The notes under the pieces are model-generated. The model was not told where the DNA came from and ran no database searches. It worked only from the letters and a program-made list of their open reading frames with translations. The translations under genes were made by a program, and so were the position numbers. This document shows, piece by piece, positions 11,077 through 20,975 of a stretch of 64,000 bases of DNA. How positions within the stretch are numbered: position 1 is the first letter of the stretch; each line of letters starts with the position of its first letter. The stretch is from Hymenopellis radicata (taxonomy: Eukaryota; Basidiomycota; Agaricomycetes; Agaricales; Physalacriaceae): contig JADNRX010000061.1 in NCBI GenBank assembly GCA_015501595.1, positions 124,001 through 188,000 on the forward strand. The letters are read 5' to 3'.

Positions 11077-11283
11077 GTAGTCCCAAGCTGGTCTTACGCT
11101 CAAACCACTACAATCCTTCGGCGCTGCCTCATTTTTTCTCCTCGCCATGCCCGCCCTTTTCTCCATCTCGTCAGTGTCGCCTGCCATCGCTTACGACGGC
11201 ACGCTCTTCGGCGGCGCGCTGTTCAAGTACCCGGAACCCGCACGTCTCTTCGCCTATGGCATCGCTTCCGAACAGATGGCCGC

Positions 11284-12863
11284 TAGTGAATTAGGGTGGG
11301 GGAAATAAGTCCGAGCTCACTTATTTACCAGTAAATTACCAGCGGCCCGCCAGAGGCCATGTAATTTACTTATTTACCAGGTAATTTACCTTGCACGTGA
11401 TGGTCACGTGACACGTTTGGTGGCGCAAATTTCCTCCCAAAATTTCTCAAAATTTCTTCCGAAAATGCTGTTAAAACAGCTCTCTGAGTTATCCCAGGCC
11501 ACTGGTTGGCTTTAGGGCACTTCAGCCACCTCCCTCGACTAGTTGGGCTTGTGCTCACACTGATATATGTCCGGAAATGGGTTGGTGGCGGGCCCGGGCG
11601 GGTGCACGTGACAGGTAAATTACCACCCGAAATCTGACCCTCGGCCGGCCATGTAATTTACCAGGTAATTTACTGTAATTTACATGTAAATAAGTGTTTT
11701 GGTAAAAAACCTCCACTTATTTCCCCCACCCTATAGTGAATAGCCCGGGTCGGAGCACCCGGTCCGGGTCACGGATGCGGGTGGGTCAGGGTGCGGGTAG
11801 GGGTCTCGGTCCGAGAACCCGCTCTGACCCGCGTCACCCTTTCTTACCCGTGCCGTGGTCCAGTTGGACCACATGTCATAATACAATTAGAATAAATATA
11901 TTTTTATGTAAATTATCGAATTTGTTTGGGCCCAAACGAGCGCAAAGTCATCGAGAAACAACGTGGCGAAAGAATTTCCGTGATCACCGAGCTGGCCGAT
12001 CGTCCCGGCAGTTGCCGGATAACCATCGATCAGCTCAGATCACATCTCCTTGGCTCTGACCACCACAGCACGACTTCACTGTTGTGCTCGTCGGCCCCAG
12101 AAATCTTTCTGGGGCTTCTCTGACTCGTTTTCTGTGTTCTCTTCGCTCTCCTGGCGCGGTTTGGCTTTGCGCCGGCCGCTGCGCCCTCGGATACGTTCCG
12201 GGGCGCATTCTGGTGTTCGTCTTCGCGACGACACCAATCCGATGACCCTCCGCGACGTGTAAGCCCTCGGGACGAGGCTACCATATTATTGGGACAGCGA
12301 GCGCGAGCTCCTAGCGGTACTCGTCTACACGACGGCGCCGTTTGAACAAGGACACACGGTGCCCAAGCCCTCAGGATGAGGCCGTCTTATCGCTGGACAG
12401 CGAGCGCCGCGGTGATGTGATGGATCTGCGGGGTGGACGGCGTCGCGGACGCATCCAGCCCAAAAATGGTGCGTGTTCATCTCACTGTTTTATTCTAATG
12501 TTCATTTAGCTCTGTCCACCTCTCCTGTCCTGCGCCGCCGCGCTCTCCTTCGACTCGTCCCATCTTCTCACACCATTCTACCGAATCTCCCCCACATATT
12601 CTCCCCATGTACCACCGTTGTGTCCCTTCCCTGTTGTCATACAATAGGGTGGGCATCAATCGTGTGCGTCGTGTGCGTCGTGCACGTCGCTACCCCCTGC
12701 GCAATTGCTCGGGGGGTCAGCGGCGGGCACGAAGAGGAGTTCTGAGCCCAACCCGGGACGATTCTGGCGGGTAACCCGCACCCGCACTGCGGGACCGGGT
12801 AAGTCGAGGGTACGGGTAGGGGTCCCAACCGAAATACCCTCGGGACACCCGCGCTATTCACTA
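11284..12863. mobile_element. hAT-like non-autonomous element, family 1 copy 1
   Basis: Ends are TAGTGAATAGC and its inverse GCTATTCACTA. The TSD is ATGGCCGC at 11276-11283 against ACGGCCGC at 12864-12871, seven of eight. Subterminal regions repeat GCGGGT-type motifs. Two internal tandem units contain AAGCCCTC.GGA.GAGGC and GGACAGCGAGCGC (12248 and 12362). No transposase. Nearly identical to the inverted copy at 19326. The left terminus is itself interrupted at its eighth base by the 442-bp element at 11292. An 8-bp TSD and TAGTG start fit hAT termini. Confidence 0.85.
11292..11733. mobile_element. 442-bp hAT-like MITE nested in the larger element
   Basis: Perfect 19-bp terminal inverted repeats TAGGGTGGGGGAAATAAGT. 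The TSD is TAGTGAAT at 11284-11291 and 11734-11741, which is exactly the first eight bases of the host element. AATTTAC and TAAATTAC motifs recur at both ends as likely transposase-binding repeats. No coding capacity. It must be younger than the host element. Confidence 0.85.
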
Positions 12864-13589
12864 ACGGCCGCTGCCTCGAGGACGCCTACCGTCGCACCGT
12901 CTTGCAACATCCATTATCTAGAGACCTGCGTTCTCCCGCTCATGTCCTCCAGGAGTAAGAGCGAGTTCACGCCCGTTCCCGTACGCAAAAGTCCCAAGCC
13001 TGGCGCGCTTCTCTTATCCCACCGCGATGGCCGCCAGTATCACCTCCGCTATAGCGGCCTTCCCATTATCGCTATTTGAATGCCACGATTGCGTTGCTTC
13101 ATGTCGTCAACGGCGTACATCGCACGCATGCCGATACCTTGACTGCTCTCAATGCCCATTTCAGCCTCGTTCCCTTGGATTATGCGATTAAAGTCCTATC
13201 TTACTGCACCGCTTGCTCTCCCAATAACACGCCTATCACGCCTTCTCAACTCCCCGCCCAAACCGCTCAGACAGGTGTCAACGCCCCTCAGTCATCATCC
13301 ACAATGCCTTCCGATCTTCCCTTCAGTGTACCTCCAGGCGTCGCCGTCCGTCCCGTTCCCAAGAAGAAACGTGTCCCAAAGCGCCGTCTCTTCTCTGAGA
13401 GAATCCATCGGCGCTGTACCAGAGCGCCACCTCCATCTCCATCATCACCGCCCTCACCGTCGCCCAAGCCTGTTAATTTAGCTCTGCAGTGTGCTGGTGT
13501 AAGAGAGGAGGTTTCGGAGAGAATGTTTGCGGATGGAGTTTGGGGGTATTTATAAGGTCTACGAAAAGGTGGGCTTGTCCACGTCTTAG

Positions 13590-14860
13590 CTTATAGTCTC
13601 GGATTATACCATTTATACTGTCAGTTTGTATGTTATCTCGGCCGGGGCGTCGTCATGATCCCGTCGTTTCTATGATCCAATTTTGCGTATGGAATTAATG
13701 GACCGAGGTCACTTTAAGTTTAAACGCGTTGGCCGTAGCCTTGAGACGTCCGTGCAGCGGTCGTGATAGTAAAAAGACGGAGCGGAAACGTAACCCTAAC
13801 CTAGTCTGATTTCAAACACCGGTCCTTTGCCGGGCCTCGATTTTTTCAGTCCCGTGAAAGTCATGTGATGCCATTCCTCAAATAAATCAGCGCGATGGCG
13901 TCCACCTAAAAATGCCTCCCATGGCTGCTTTTAACGTGTCAGCATCAATATTCTGGTTTGATTCGCCCGAGAAATGAAGAATGCGATGAGAATTGGCCCG
14001 TCCAGACCTCGCTTGTGATGTTCACTCGACGTCGGTGCCAAAATCATTGATGAGATGGATTACTTGGCCCGAGTGCGCAGTTTACGGCTGGCTAGAATTG
14101 AGAGGTTGCGTGGTAAGAATTGGTCCGCCTTCCAAGGGTGTACGAGGAGCCCCGCCGCCAACGTTCGTCGTTAGGTGAGACAGGAAGCTCGCCACGAGGG
14201 GGTTGATTCAGTGAAATTGTGTTTAACGGAAGTTCAATAGTATATCCATAATTCTAGGACCCGCCTGAGGCCAAAATATGAGGAGATGGCCTCACACAAG
14301 CCGCAAACGCTGCCAACAGCGCAGGCAGAACATCATCACGTGTAGCTTCCCCAAAAGGCGATTGGTCCCAAAAAAGGAGATTGAATTGCAAATTCCGAGG
14401 CCCTGTAAGCACGCCGCGTTTGGAAGCAGACTCTATATACGCTTGTTCTCAAGCGTGTTGAGTCTGCCTAGGGGAGACTAACCCTAACCAGAGGACTCTT
14501 TCCCTTTCACCATCACTGCACTTGGGGTCAAAAAGGCTTTCCATGCCCTTCCGACCTCTCGAAATGCCGCGATGGCTCACGAGTATGAATCTCCAACCAA
14601 AAGTGTCCTTCATCGTCGACCCAGTCCCGGAGATGCCCATCTGCAACCAACTCAAGCTCAAGGGAGCGCGTCGCAGCGATATTGGGGTGCGTGTGCTCTT
14701 CTACCGCGCGATACAGATTCTGATTATAACTCTGTATAGTTTCCCTAAAGCTTTGCAATTAATCCGCTACGAAATTGCCTGCATGCTCGCCTGCGTTCTC
14801 CATGTCACTTCATCCCTGTCGCACGCTCCTAGCTATAGCCGGAACAACCCTGTTCTTATC
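13590..14860. other. Intergenic stretch with two telomere-like boxes
   Basis: Exact minus-strand GGTTAGGGTTA boxes lie at 13791-13801 and 14479-14489. A minus-strand frame at 14528-14758 (VEEHTHPNIAATR, WVDDEGHFWLEIHTREP) reads like protein, but nothing corroborates it. No duplicated exon or TIR element was found. Confidence 0.35.
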
Positions 14861-14865
14861 ATACC

Positions 14866-15465
14866 ATGGCCCCCAAGCTGCACTTTGCCAGCACCTCAAA
14901 ACGGCTCTCCGATAATCCACAGTCCCAGTAAGTTGGCCATCCGTACGTCAATGCGGCAGCTCTTGACGTGTTTTTAGTTCTTTGATCTTGGTAAACGATG
15001 AGCAAGTGGTCGAAAACACGTTGTGTTTTGCATTGCCTCTCAGACCGGGCAGCGTCTTTAGAACGAAAGAACCGAAGATCTATCTTGTACTGTCGTCTTA
15101 TCCACGAGACGGCGCCCTCGTTGAGGGTTAACCACCGCCACCAACACCTTCAAAAGACCAATGCTCTCGGGGACCTTCCTGGATGTGGGTGCGCACGTCT
15201 TGCCGCCGTCACCGTAGAACATGGCCTTCGCGTCAGTGCTACCATTCGCGGTATGTCTTTAAATTGTTGCTGTAGTAAGCAAAGCATCTCGTCTGACGCA
15301 TGATTCACAGACAGCCTCTTCTGTCTTGCGACCACGCATGTTGCTCATGCCGTCGTGAATATTGCACCGACAATATTAACGACGCTGAGGGCTTTGCCAA
15401 GGGACCAATATGAAGTAAGGTCCCCTCCTATACGGATAAGCGATACTAACTCGCCGGTCAAGTGA
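14866..15465 (+). CDS. Spliced gene of unknown family
   Basis: Exon 1 (14866-14927) encodes MAPKLHFASTSKRLSDNPQS. A 50-nt intron with GTAAGT and TTTTTAG leads to an exon reading SLILVNDEQVVENTLCFALP, RPGSVFRTKEPKIYLVLS and YPRDGALVE. A likely short intron follows near 15124. The next exon has NALGDLPGCGCARLAAVTVE and LRVSATIR, then after a GTATGT intron SLFCLATTHVAHAVVNIAP and LTTLRALPRDQYE, with a stop directly after the last acceptor (15463). Frames join cleanly, which is hard to get by chance, but exon 2 to 3 is uncertain. No recognised domain. It ends just before duplication D3. Confidence 0.5.
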
Positions 15466-15561
15466 AGCAAGTATTACTTATCCCACGTTCGTCGTCAGAG
15501 GTTCGCGGACAAGGACCAGACAACCGGAAATCAGCGACCCGGGGACGCGATGGTTGGTCGT

Positions 15562-15568
15562 TATAAAG
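15562..15568 (+). promoter_or_regulatory. TATA box of the SISWDGE gene
   Basis: TATAAAG 75 bp before ATG 15637, within GGTCGTTATAAAGGCGGGC. It is kept at the inverted copy (23206-23212, minus strand). Confidence 0.5.
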
Positions 15569-15636
15569 GCGGGCAAGGCGAACAACAGGTTCGATCACCC
15601 GCCTTGCTTTTGTACCACCACCATCCAGCCGTAACG

Positions 15637-16116
15637 ATGATGAGCGCCCTCAAATCTCCTAACAAGCTTTTCCGGCAAGCCAAAGGACACATGGTCATGA
15701 AGAACCGCGGCAATGAGCGCATCCCAACGCGCTACATCGACCTCGAGGGCACCGTCAATATCTCCTTTACCCATGACGGCGACACGCCCGGCCTCATCAT
15801 ACGCGAATCCATATCCTGGGACGGCGAGACGGATACCACGCGCTTTGTGCCGTGTCCTGTTGGGCATCCCGCGAAGCAGAGGACGAGGGCGCCTAGGCGA
15901 GGTCCGGGGGAGATGATGTTGCGTATGCAGAAGAAGGCGAGGGCGAGGGCGATGAAGCATAGCGGGAAGAAAACGGTTTCAAGGAGAGCGAGTGCTGGAG
16001 GATCCGATGCTCGACCATCGCCATCTTGTGAGGACGCTGCGGCATCTCAGCTTGTAGACGACACCGAAACACGCTCAGGAGCATCAGTCGACGCAGAAGG
16101 AAGCCGAGCGACATAG
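15637..16116 (+). CDS. SISWDGE-family small protein, intact copy
   Basis: 159 residues from MMSALKS. The order is a basic N-terminus (FRQAKGHMVMKNRGNERI), the core TRYIDLEGTVNISFTHDGD then IIRESISWDGETDTTRFV (about residues 27-70), a linker, a strongly basic segment MQKKARARAMKHSGKK, and a Ser/Asp-rich tail. The frame is open with a TATA box 75 bp upstream. The core alternates hydrophobic residues like short beta strands and has no Cys or membrane segment. I do not recognise the family. Seven relatives lie in this window, usually near a hairpin element, here two at 16523 and 16925 in the opposite orientation. Function unknown; the basic segment would allow nucleic-acid binding. Confidence 0.7.
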   Translation: MMSALKSPNKLFRQAKGHMVMKNRGNERIPTRYIDLEGTVNISFTHDGDTPGLIIRESISWDGETDTTRFVPCPVGHPAKQRTRAPRRGPGEMMLRMQKKARARAMKHSGKKTVSRRASAGGSDARPSPSCEDAAASQLVDDTETRSGASVDAEGSRAT

Positions 16117-16522
16117 GCGATTCCATCACACTCCTTCCAGATATCTTCCTCCCTCTTCCTTTTCCCATTCTTCCCGCTGGTCTCTTCGCCTTTATTCATC
16201 ATTCGTCCTTTTCGTTTTTACTTGTCCATACCGCGCGCCGTCTTGAATCATTCACTGTACCGCAAGTTCAGATTATCGCCGTTATGTATGATAGCAGCAG
16301 TCGCCGTTTGTTAGGAATAATGAACGGATGCCACTTGTTTCTTAGTGACCGCCAGCGTGTGGCCGGACATGCGAGCGCGGATAAAGTTACAGGAGTGTTT
16401 GTTAGTCCCAGCTCATACTCGTCCTGTATTGAACTTTTACTGTGGACTGATCGAAGCTCTGTAGACAGGCCACAACACCCTATGGTGTAGTTCTCATTTG
16501 ATTCTCTACATATACTTATGAA

Positions 16523-16611
16523 GCACCTCTTCCCGCCCACTGTCTATTGCGACCCACACTCGTTGCGGGGCAATGCTTGTTGTCAATGGCCAGGGCAGGT
16601 GGAAGGGTGTT
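16523..16611 (-). ncRNA. Putative structured hairpin RNA element copy 3
   Basis: On the minus strand, arms ACACC-CTTCC and GGAAGAGGTGC pair, followed by an inner CCATTG/CAGTGG and the apical CCCGCA/TGTGGG around ACGAG, with TTGC/GCAA beneath. It is the D3 counterpart of the 22183 copy. The TATA-like leader seen there is degraded here. Confidence 0.5.
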
Positions 16612-16924
16612 ACAGTACAAACTATCTCTAGACTACTAACTACAACCTAAATCTCTTTTTACAGTGCAAAGCTTGGGATGCTTTTTGACGTGTCTGGGTT
16701 CTCGGATTGGCAAGTGTCGTGTCTTCATCTGTTTTGAGTGCCCTGAATCGCCGGCTCAGTTGGGCAAAGTACAGTCGACGTAAACGGAAGCGAGTGCAAG
16801 ATGTTTCAGGCGCCCCTCAGGACATGCTGGCTTGTCCTTTGCGATCGTTCAACTGGGACGCCATAAGCCGATTGTAACGCACAATCTCTCAGTTTCATTG
16901 TGATCATGAACATACACCTATGAA

Positions 16925-17009
16925 GCACCTCTTCCCGCCCACTGTCTACTGCGACCCACACTTGTTGTGGGGCAATGCTTGTCAATGGCCAGGGCAGGTG
17001 GAAGAGTGC
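16925..17009 (-). ncRNA. Putative structured hairpin RNA element copy 4
   Basis: Minus strand, outer arms GCAC-TCTTCC and GGAAGAGGTGC. The apical stem is CCCACA/TGTGGG with loop ACAAG, fully Watson-Crick, where copies 3 and 6 have a G-U pair. Lies 0.3 kb beyond copy 3 in the same orientation. Confidence 0.55.
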
Positions 17010-17294
17010 TACCGTACAAACTATCTCCAGACTAAACTTATCCCGATTTTTTTTGACTTTGGCCATCTTGCCAATCAACCAAGACGGAAATATTACCTGA
17101 CGACTCGGAATTGACTTAAGCATGGACTGCGCTGCACGGAGCTATTAAATAGATGGCTTGCTGCATGGGCGTAAGAGAAGGTTTCCTATCGTATCGTTGT
17201 TTTGTTTCTCAGTGCATTGTAATTTATTACATCGCTTTTCTGAAAATGTGACAAGTACTCAGCGTGTGTGGAGAGATGAGGCGCAGATCCCTTG

Positions 17295-17305
17295 GGTTAG
17301 GGTTA
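17295..17305 (+). promoter_or_regulatory. Telomere-like box GGTTAGGGTTA
   Basis: Exact 11-mer, followed by a CGCTCCCTTGCTTCC tract and an ATG 21 bp on. This layout resembles 58187 and the degenerate box at 551. Confidence 0.4.
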
Positions 17306-17325
17306 CGCTCCCTTGCTTCCCCACC

Positions 17326-17569
17326 ATGATCACCTATCTCTTATGCCCTCCCGCTTGTACCGGTAAACACTGTCGACACCCGCAAGCTGTCTTAGCAGAC
17401 TACGTTCTGCCGAAATTCTGTTTGGGCGGCTTTTGGATTGCACACCATTCCGCAGTATTTTTGGAAGAGAACGGCTTATGTGTAAGTGTCCCAGTCATTT
17501 TACACAGACAATTTGCAGATTATTCATAGAAAAGCCCTGTCTGACGCGCTACAATTTCGGCGGCGATAA
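17326..17569 (+). CDS. Possible small gene behind the telomere-like box
   Basis: Starting MITYLLCPPACTGKHC, the frame includes LADYVLPKFCLGGFWIAHHS, then a possible GTAAGT...GCAG intron of only 37 nt at 17482-17518 and a short end IIHRKALSDALQFRRR. Weak DNA similarity to D4 (the GGATT and GGTGTGT landmarks) suggests the same decayed family. The short intron and lack of homology keep this tentative. Confidence 0.3.
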
Positions 17570-18246
17570 CGGACCAAGGACCAGCCTATAATAAATGAAT
17601 GGCAGCGGCTTGGGCCGTAAAGGTGAGCAAGACAGTCGCGTTCCAAATGCTTTAGAGAGCTAATCGCCATACCAGCGCAAGGCTCCGTCATTCCCCATGA
17701 CTCGCTGGATATTACCACTACTTGGCTGTCGTCAGGACGTCAGCCTTCGGTGAGGTCAAACTAGCCGTTCTCGTTTACCCCGTCCTATGTTCTCAGCTGC
17801 CACGTCAACCCTTGCCCAGAATGCCCCATGAGGTTTCATCGCGACTCGCTCTAATCGAGCAACCTCCTCCTAGTCATAGCCCGCGCGATTTGGGGTACGC
17901 GGCGGGCTCTTTGCTTTGATCGAGCTGCCAAGCTTCTACTCTATTGGTGCGTTAGGGCATCAGTGGCAAGTGCACAAGCCCGTCACAATTTAACTCTCAG
18001 TTCAGATGTGGAGACGGACCTGCAATGTCGCTTCTCATATCCGCGTAATACGGGTCTTTGTGGTCAATGCACGGCTTATCTAGCGGAAACTCTAGGCATA
18101 GGGTTACGTGTACCTTACCCTTTGACAGGTACCTCTGAGAGGCCTTGGACTGTTACTTTGTACATCCACCGACTACATATACTTGCGATGAATGATTCCC
18201 AAGATCGTCACCACCTGAATCTACCACCTCCTCACCTGAACGTACA

Positions 18247-20487
18247 ATGTTTGCATTCATCCTCCTCTGCATCTGCCATTTCATCCAATTTGCTGGAGAC
18301 TTTATATACCGACTTGAGAAGTCTGTTCCTCTTATCGACGTTCAGATTGTTTGGCCCGTGAGTTGTTTTCATTTCCATTTTGAGTGCAAGTTTCATGCCG
18401 CTTTTCAGAACGCACCACATCGCCCTGCTGTTCGTCAAACCGCCTCTACATCAACCCCGCCCGTAACGCAGCGCACTTCTCAGGCAACACAGCACGTCAA
18501 CCTAGCGACTCAGGCCATCGACTACAAGGCCGAAATCGATGTGCGTCTTCTTTATGCACCTCCTCACGAAATGTACTTACATCCAACAGAGAAAGGCATT
18601 AGAATGGAAACTCGAGAGCGCCTGCCGTGACCTAGATTTCTATAATACGGAGAACACGAGTCTCAAGCGCGCTTTGGTCGACAAGGGGAACCTCCTTTGG
18701 GACGATCCCAATCACCTGCGCGCAATCGCCGCTGAAGAAGCACTTCAGCGGAAGAAGGACGAGCTCGAGAACGTCCGCTCCGCAAACAAGGTGCTTAAGG
18801 ACGTCGCCAAACAGACCGAAATTGCCAACTTTGAGTTGAGATCCCATGTAAACTCGTTGACGTCTTGTCTTAATGAGACTTCCATAGAGGTATGTCGTTC
18901 TGTCTTCTCTCGTGAAACACTGTCTCATGGCGAGTCCCGTAGCTCGAAGCCTATCGCCGAAAGGACCTTGCTGCCGCTTCCCTCTGCCTGAAATTCGGCA
19001 CTGCTGTGATACAATGCTATGGAGTACCTTGGGAGGAGATGGATGCTATTTACGCTCGATGCGTCGAGGTCGCTGAGGCTGAATTCAAGTCGCCGTCGCC
19101 TCGCCCTCTCCTCTGCACGTCATGCTGCCAGTTAGCAACTCGCCCCGTCCATACCGAGACACCACAAATGCCGCCTTCTTCAGCATTGTCTGCTGTGTCC
19201 TCGTCCTCGAGCGACTCTGACAAGGGTGCCACTCGTGTTCGGAGGCGTGCCCCAGCTGATGGGGAGTACGATGGGGATGTAGAATCTGCCTCAGACTCGG
19301 ACTCTTCCGCCTCAGACTCTGATTCTAGTGAATAGCGCGGGTGTCCCGAGGGTATTTCGGTTGGGACCCCTACCCGTACCCTCGACTTACCCGGTCCCGC
19401 AGTGCGGGTGCGGGTTACCCGCCAGAATCGTCCCGGGTTGGGCTCAGAACTCCTCTTCGTGCCCGCCGCTGACCCCCGAGCAATTGCGCAGGGGGTAGCG
19501 ACGTGCACGACGCACACAACGCACACGATTGATGCCCACCCTATTGTATGACAACAGGGAAGGGACACAACGGTGGTACATGGGGAGAATATGTGGGGGA
19601 GATTCGGTAGAATGGTGTGAGAAGATGGGACGAGTCGAAGGAGAGCGCGGCGGCGCAGGACAGGAGAGGTGGACAGAGCTAAATGAACATTAGAATAAAA
19701 CAGTGAGATGAACACGCACCATTTTTGGGCTGGATGCGTCCGCGACGCCGTCCACCCCGCAGATCCATCACATCACCGCGGCGCTCGCTGTCCAGCGATA
19801 AGACGGCCTCATCCTGAGGGCTTGGGCACCGTGTGTCCTTGTTCAAACGGCGCCGTCGTGTAGACGAGTACCGCTAGGAGCTCGCGCTCGCTGTCCCAAT
19901 AATATGGTAGCCTCGTCCCGAGGGCTTACACGTCGCGGAGGGTCATCGGATTGGTGTCGTCGCGAAGACGAACACCAGAATGCGCCCCGGAACGTATCCG
20001 AGGGCGCAGCGGCCGGCGCAAAGCCAAACCGCGCCAGGAGAGCGAAGAGAACACAGAAAACGAGTCAGAGAAGCCCCAGAAAGATTTCTGGGGCCGACGA
20101 GCACAACAGTGAAGTCGTGCTGTGGTGGTCAGAGCCAAGGAGATGTGATCTGAGCTGATCGATGGTTATCCGGCAACTGCCGGGACGATCGGCCAGCTCG
20201 GTGATCACGGAAATTCTTTCGCCACGTTGTTTCTCGATGACTTTGCGCTCGTTTGGGCCCAAACAAATTCGATAATTTACATAAAAATATATTTATTCTA
20301 ATTGTATTATGACATGTGGTCCAACTGGACCACGGCACGGGTAAGAAAGGGTGACGCGGGTCAGAGCGGGTTCTCGGACCGAGACCCCTACCCGCACCCT
20401 GACCCACCCGCATCCGTGACCCGGACCGGGTGCTCCGACCCGGGCTATTCACTATCTGATTCCGACCGTGACTCCGACTCAGATTAG
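18247..20487 (+). pseudogene. Coiled-coil, Ser/Asp-tailed protein interrupted by a hAT-like element
   Basis: Exons by splice signals: MFAFILLCICHFIQFAGDF..IVWP (start uncertain), NAPHRPAVRQTAS..YKAEID, then after an intron at 18540 KALEWKLESACRDLDFYN..LKRALVDKGN with heptad-like charged helices to NETSIE, then after an intron near 18892-18942 LEAYRRKDLAAASLCLKFG, PWEEMDAIYARCVEVAE and a CTSCC segment, then acidic Ser-Asp repeats. The Ser-Asp run is cut at 19326 by a 1.13-kb element and resumes at 20455 with SDSDRDSDSD and a stop. A transcript reading into the element would lose only about ten residues, so the gene might still work. Not recognised; a nuclear or scaffold role would be a guess. 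Confidence 0.55.
19326..20454. mobile_element. hAT-like non-autonomous element, family 1 copy 2 (inverted)
   Basis: 1129 bp with ends TAGTGAATAGC/GCTATTCACTA and a perfect 8-bp TSD TCTGATTC at 19318-19325 and 20455-20462. Almost identical to the reverse complement of the 11284 element minus its nested insert; one visible difference is five against six G in a run. It inserted into a GACTCTGATTC Ser-Asp coding repeat. No transposase frame. Confidence 0.9.
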
Positions 20488-20675
20488 GATGCTGCTCCTT
20501 GTCTCTTTCTTTCTTTCCTCTCCAGATCTATCACTCTCCATTTCTATTTTCCCCGAATTCCTTTCTCTATTTCTCATCTTCCAGACCCGTAGAACAGTTC
20601 GCTTCTGCCATACCATTTCCTCCCAACACTCGCACCCACTCACGCATCCATCTTTGACATTCCTAGGAGTCACGA

Positions 20676-20975
20676 GAGACTTGACGACGCCTCAGAAGAG
20701 GTAGGGCAGCGATGTCTTGCTGCCCTCATAGGTCGTCAGAACACCACCAAGTCTTGCGACTTGAACGACTCGCTCTCGTGTTATCCTACATTCTGTCCGC
20801 ACCTCCAGCATACATCGACACTCGAGGGACTTGACGACGCCTCACAAGAGGTAGGGCAGCGATGTCTTGCTGCCCTCACAGGTCGTCAGAACACCATCCA
20901 ACTCTTGGACTTGAACGACTCGCTCTCGTGTGTACCTTGTATCGTTGGGCTGCGCAGGATGGTGTTTAATCCCGG
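20676..20975 (+). repeat. Tandem 150-bp duplication in a probable exon
   Basis: Two units of exactly 150 bp (TTGACGACGC at 20681 and 20831; TTGAACGACT at 20761 and 20911), which keep one frame open. The repeated peptide contains LDDAS.EVGQRCLAAL, GRQNT and DLNDSLSC. Few differences separate the units, so the duplication is young. The reading continues to about 21036. No family recognised. Confidence 0.5.

Larger units (their letters stand above)
11147..13589 (+). pseudogene. PGAL-family gene split by a hAT-like element
   Basis: The 5' part encodes MPALFSISSVSPAIAYDG through YGIASEQMAA. The frame is cut at 11284 by a 1.58-kb insertion and resumes at 12872 with TPTVAPSCNIHYLE, VLPLMSSRSKSEFTPVPV, PGALLLSHRDGRQYHL and VNGVHRTH, then a Lys/Arg-rich and Pro/Ser-rich stretch. 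A further stop lies after SGLPIIAI, and a deletion near 13545 puts the final KVYEKVGL in another frame. The core has a loose resemblance to a fasciclin (FAS1) domain (..PGALL..DG...L, then NGVH), but this is weak. Unknown function. The copy at 25991 shows the full layout. Confidence 0.7.
15490..17130. repeat. Inverted duplication D3, left arm
   Basis: Matches 21645-23300 in reverse. It contains the SISWDGE gene plus two hairpin elements, with CTGAATCGCCGGCTCAGTTG between them (reverse match near 21645-21665). The arms are about 5 kb apart, with the coiled-coil gene and a hAT-like element between. The right arm has indels that frameshift the gene. Confidence 0.75.

Noticed and set aside
12473..12745. 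Frames inside the 1.13-kb hAT-like element (also 19050-19715)
   Set aside because: Low-complexity translation of repeat sequence; not transposase-like and disrupted by a homopolymer difference between copies.
13791..14489. Teloboxes as evidence for a chromosome end, or as terminal repeats of a transposon
   Set aside because: Each is under two repeat units, occurs throughout the window, and no TSD or paired inverse box was found at the expected distance.
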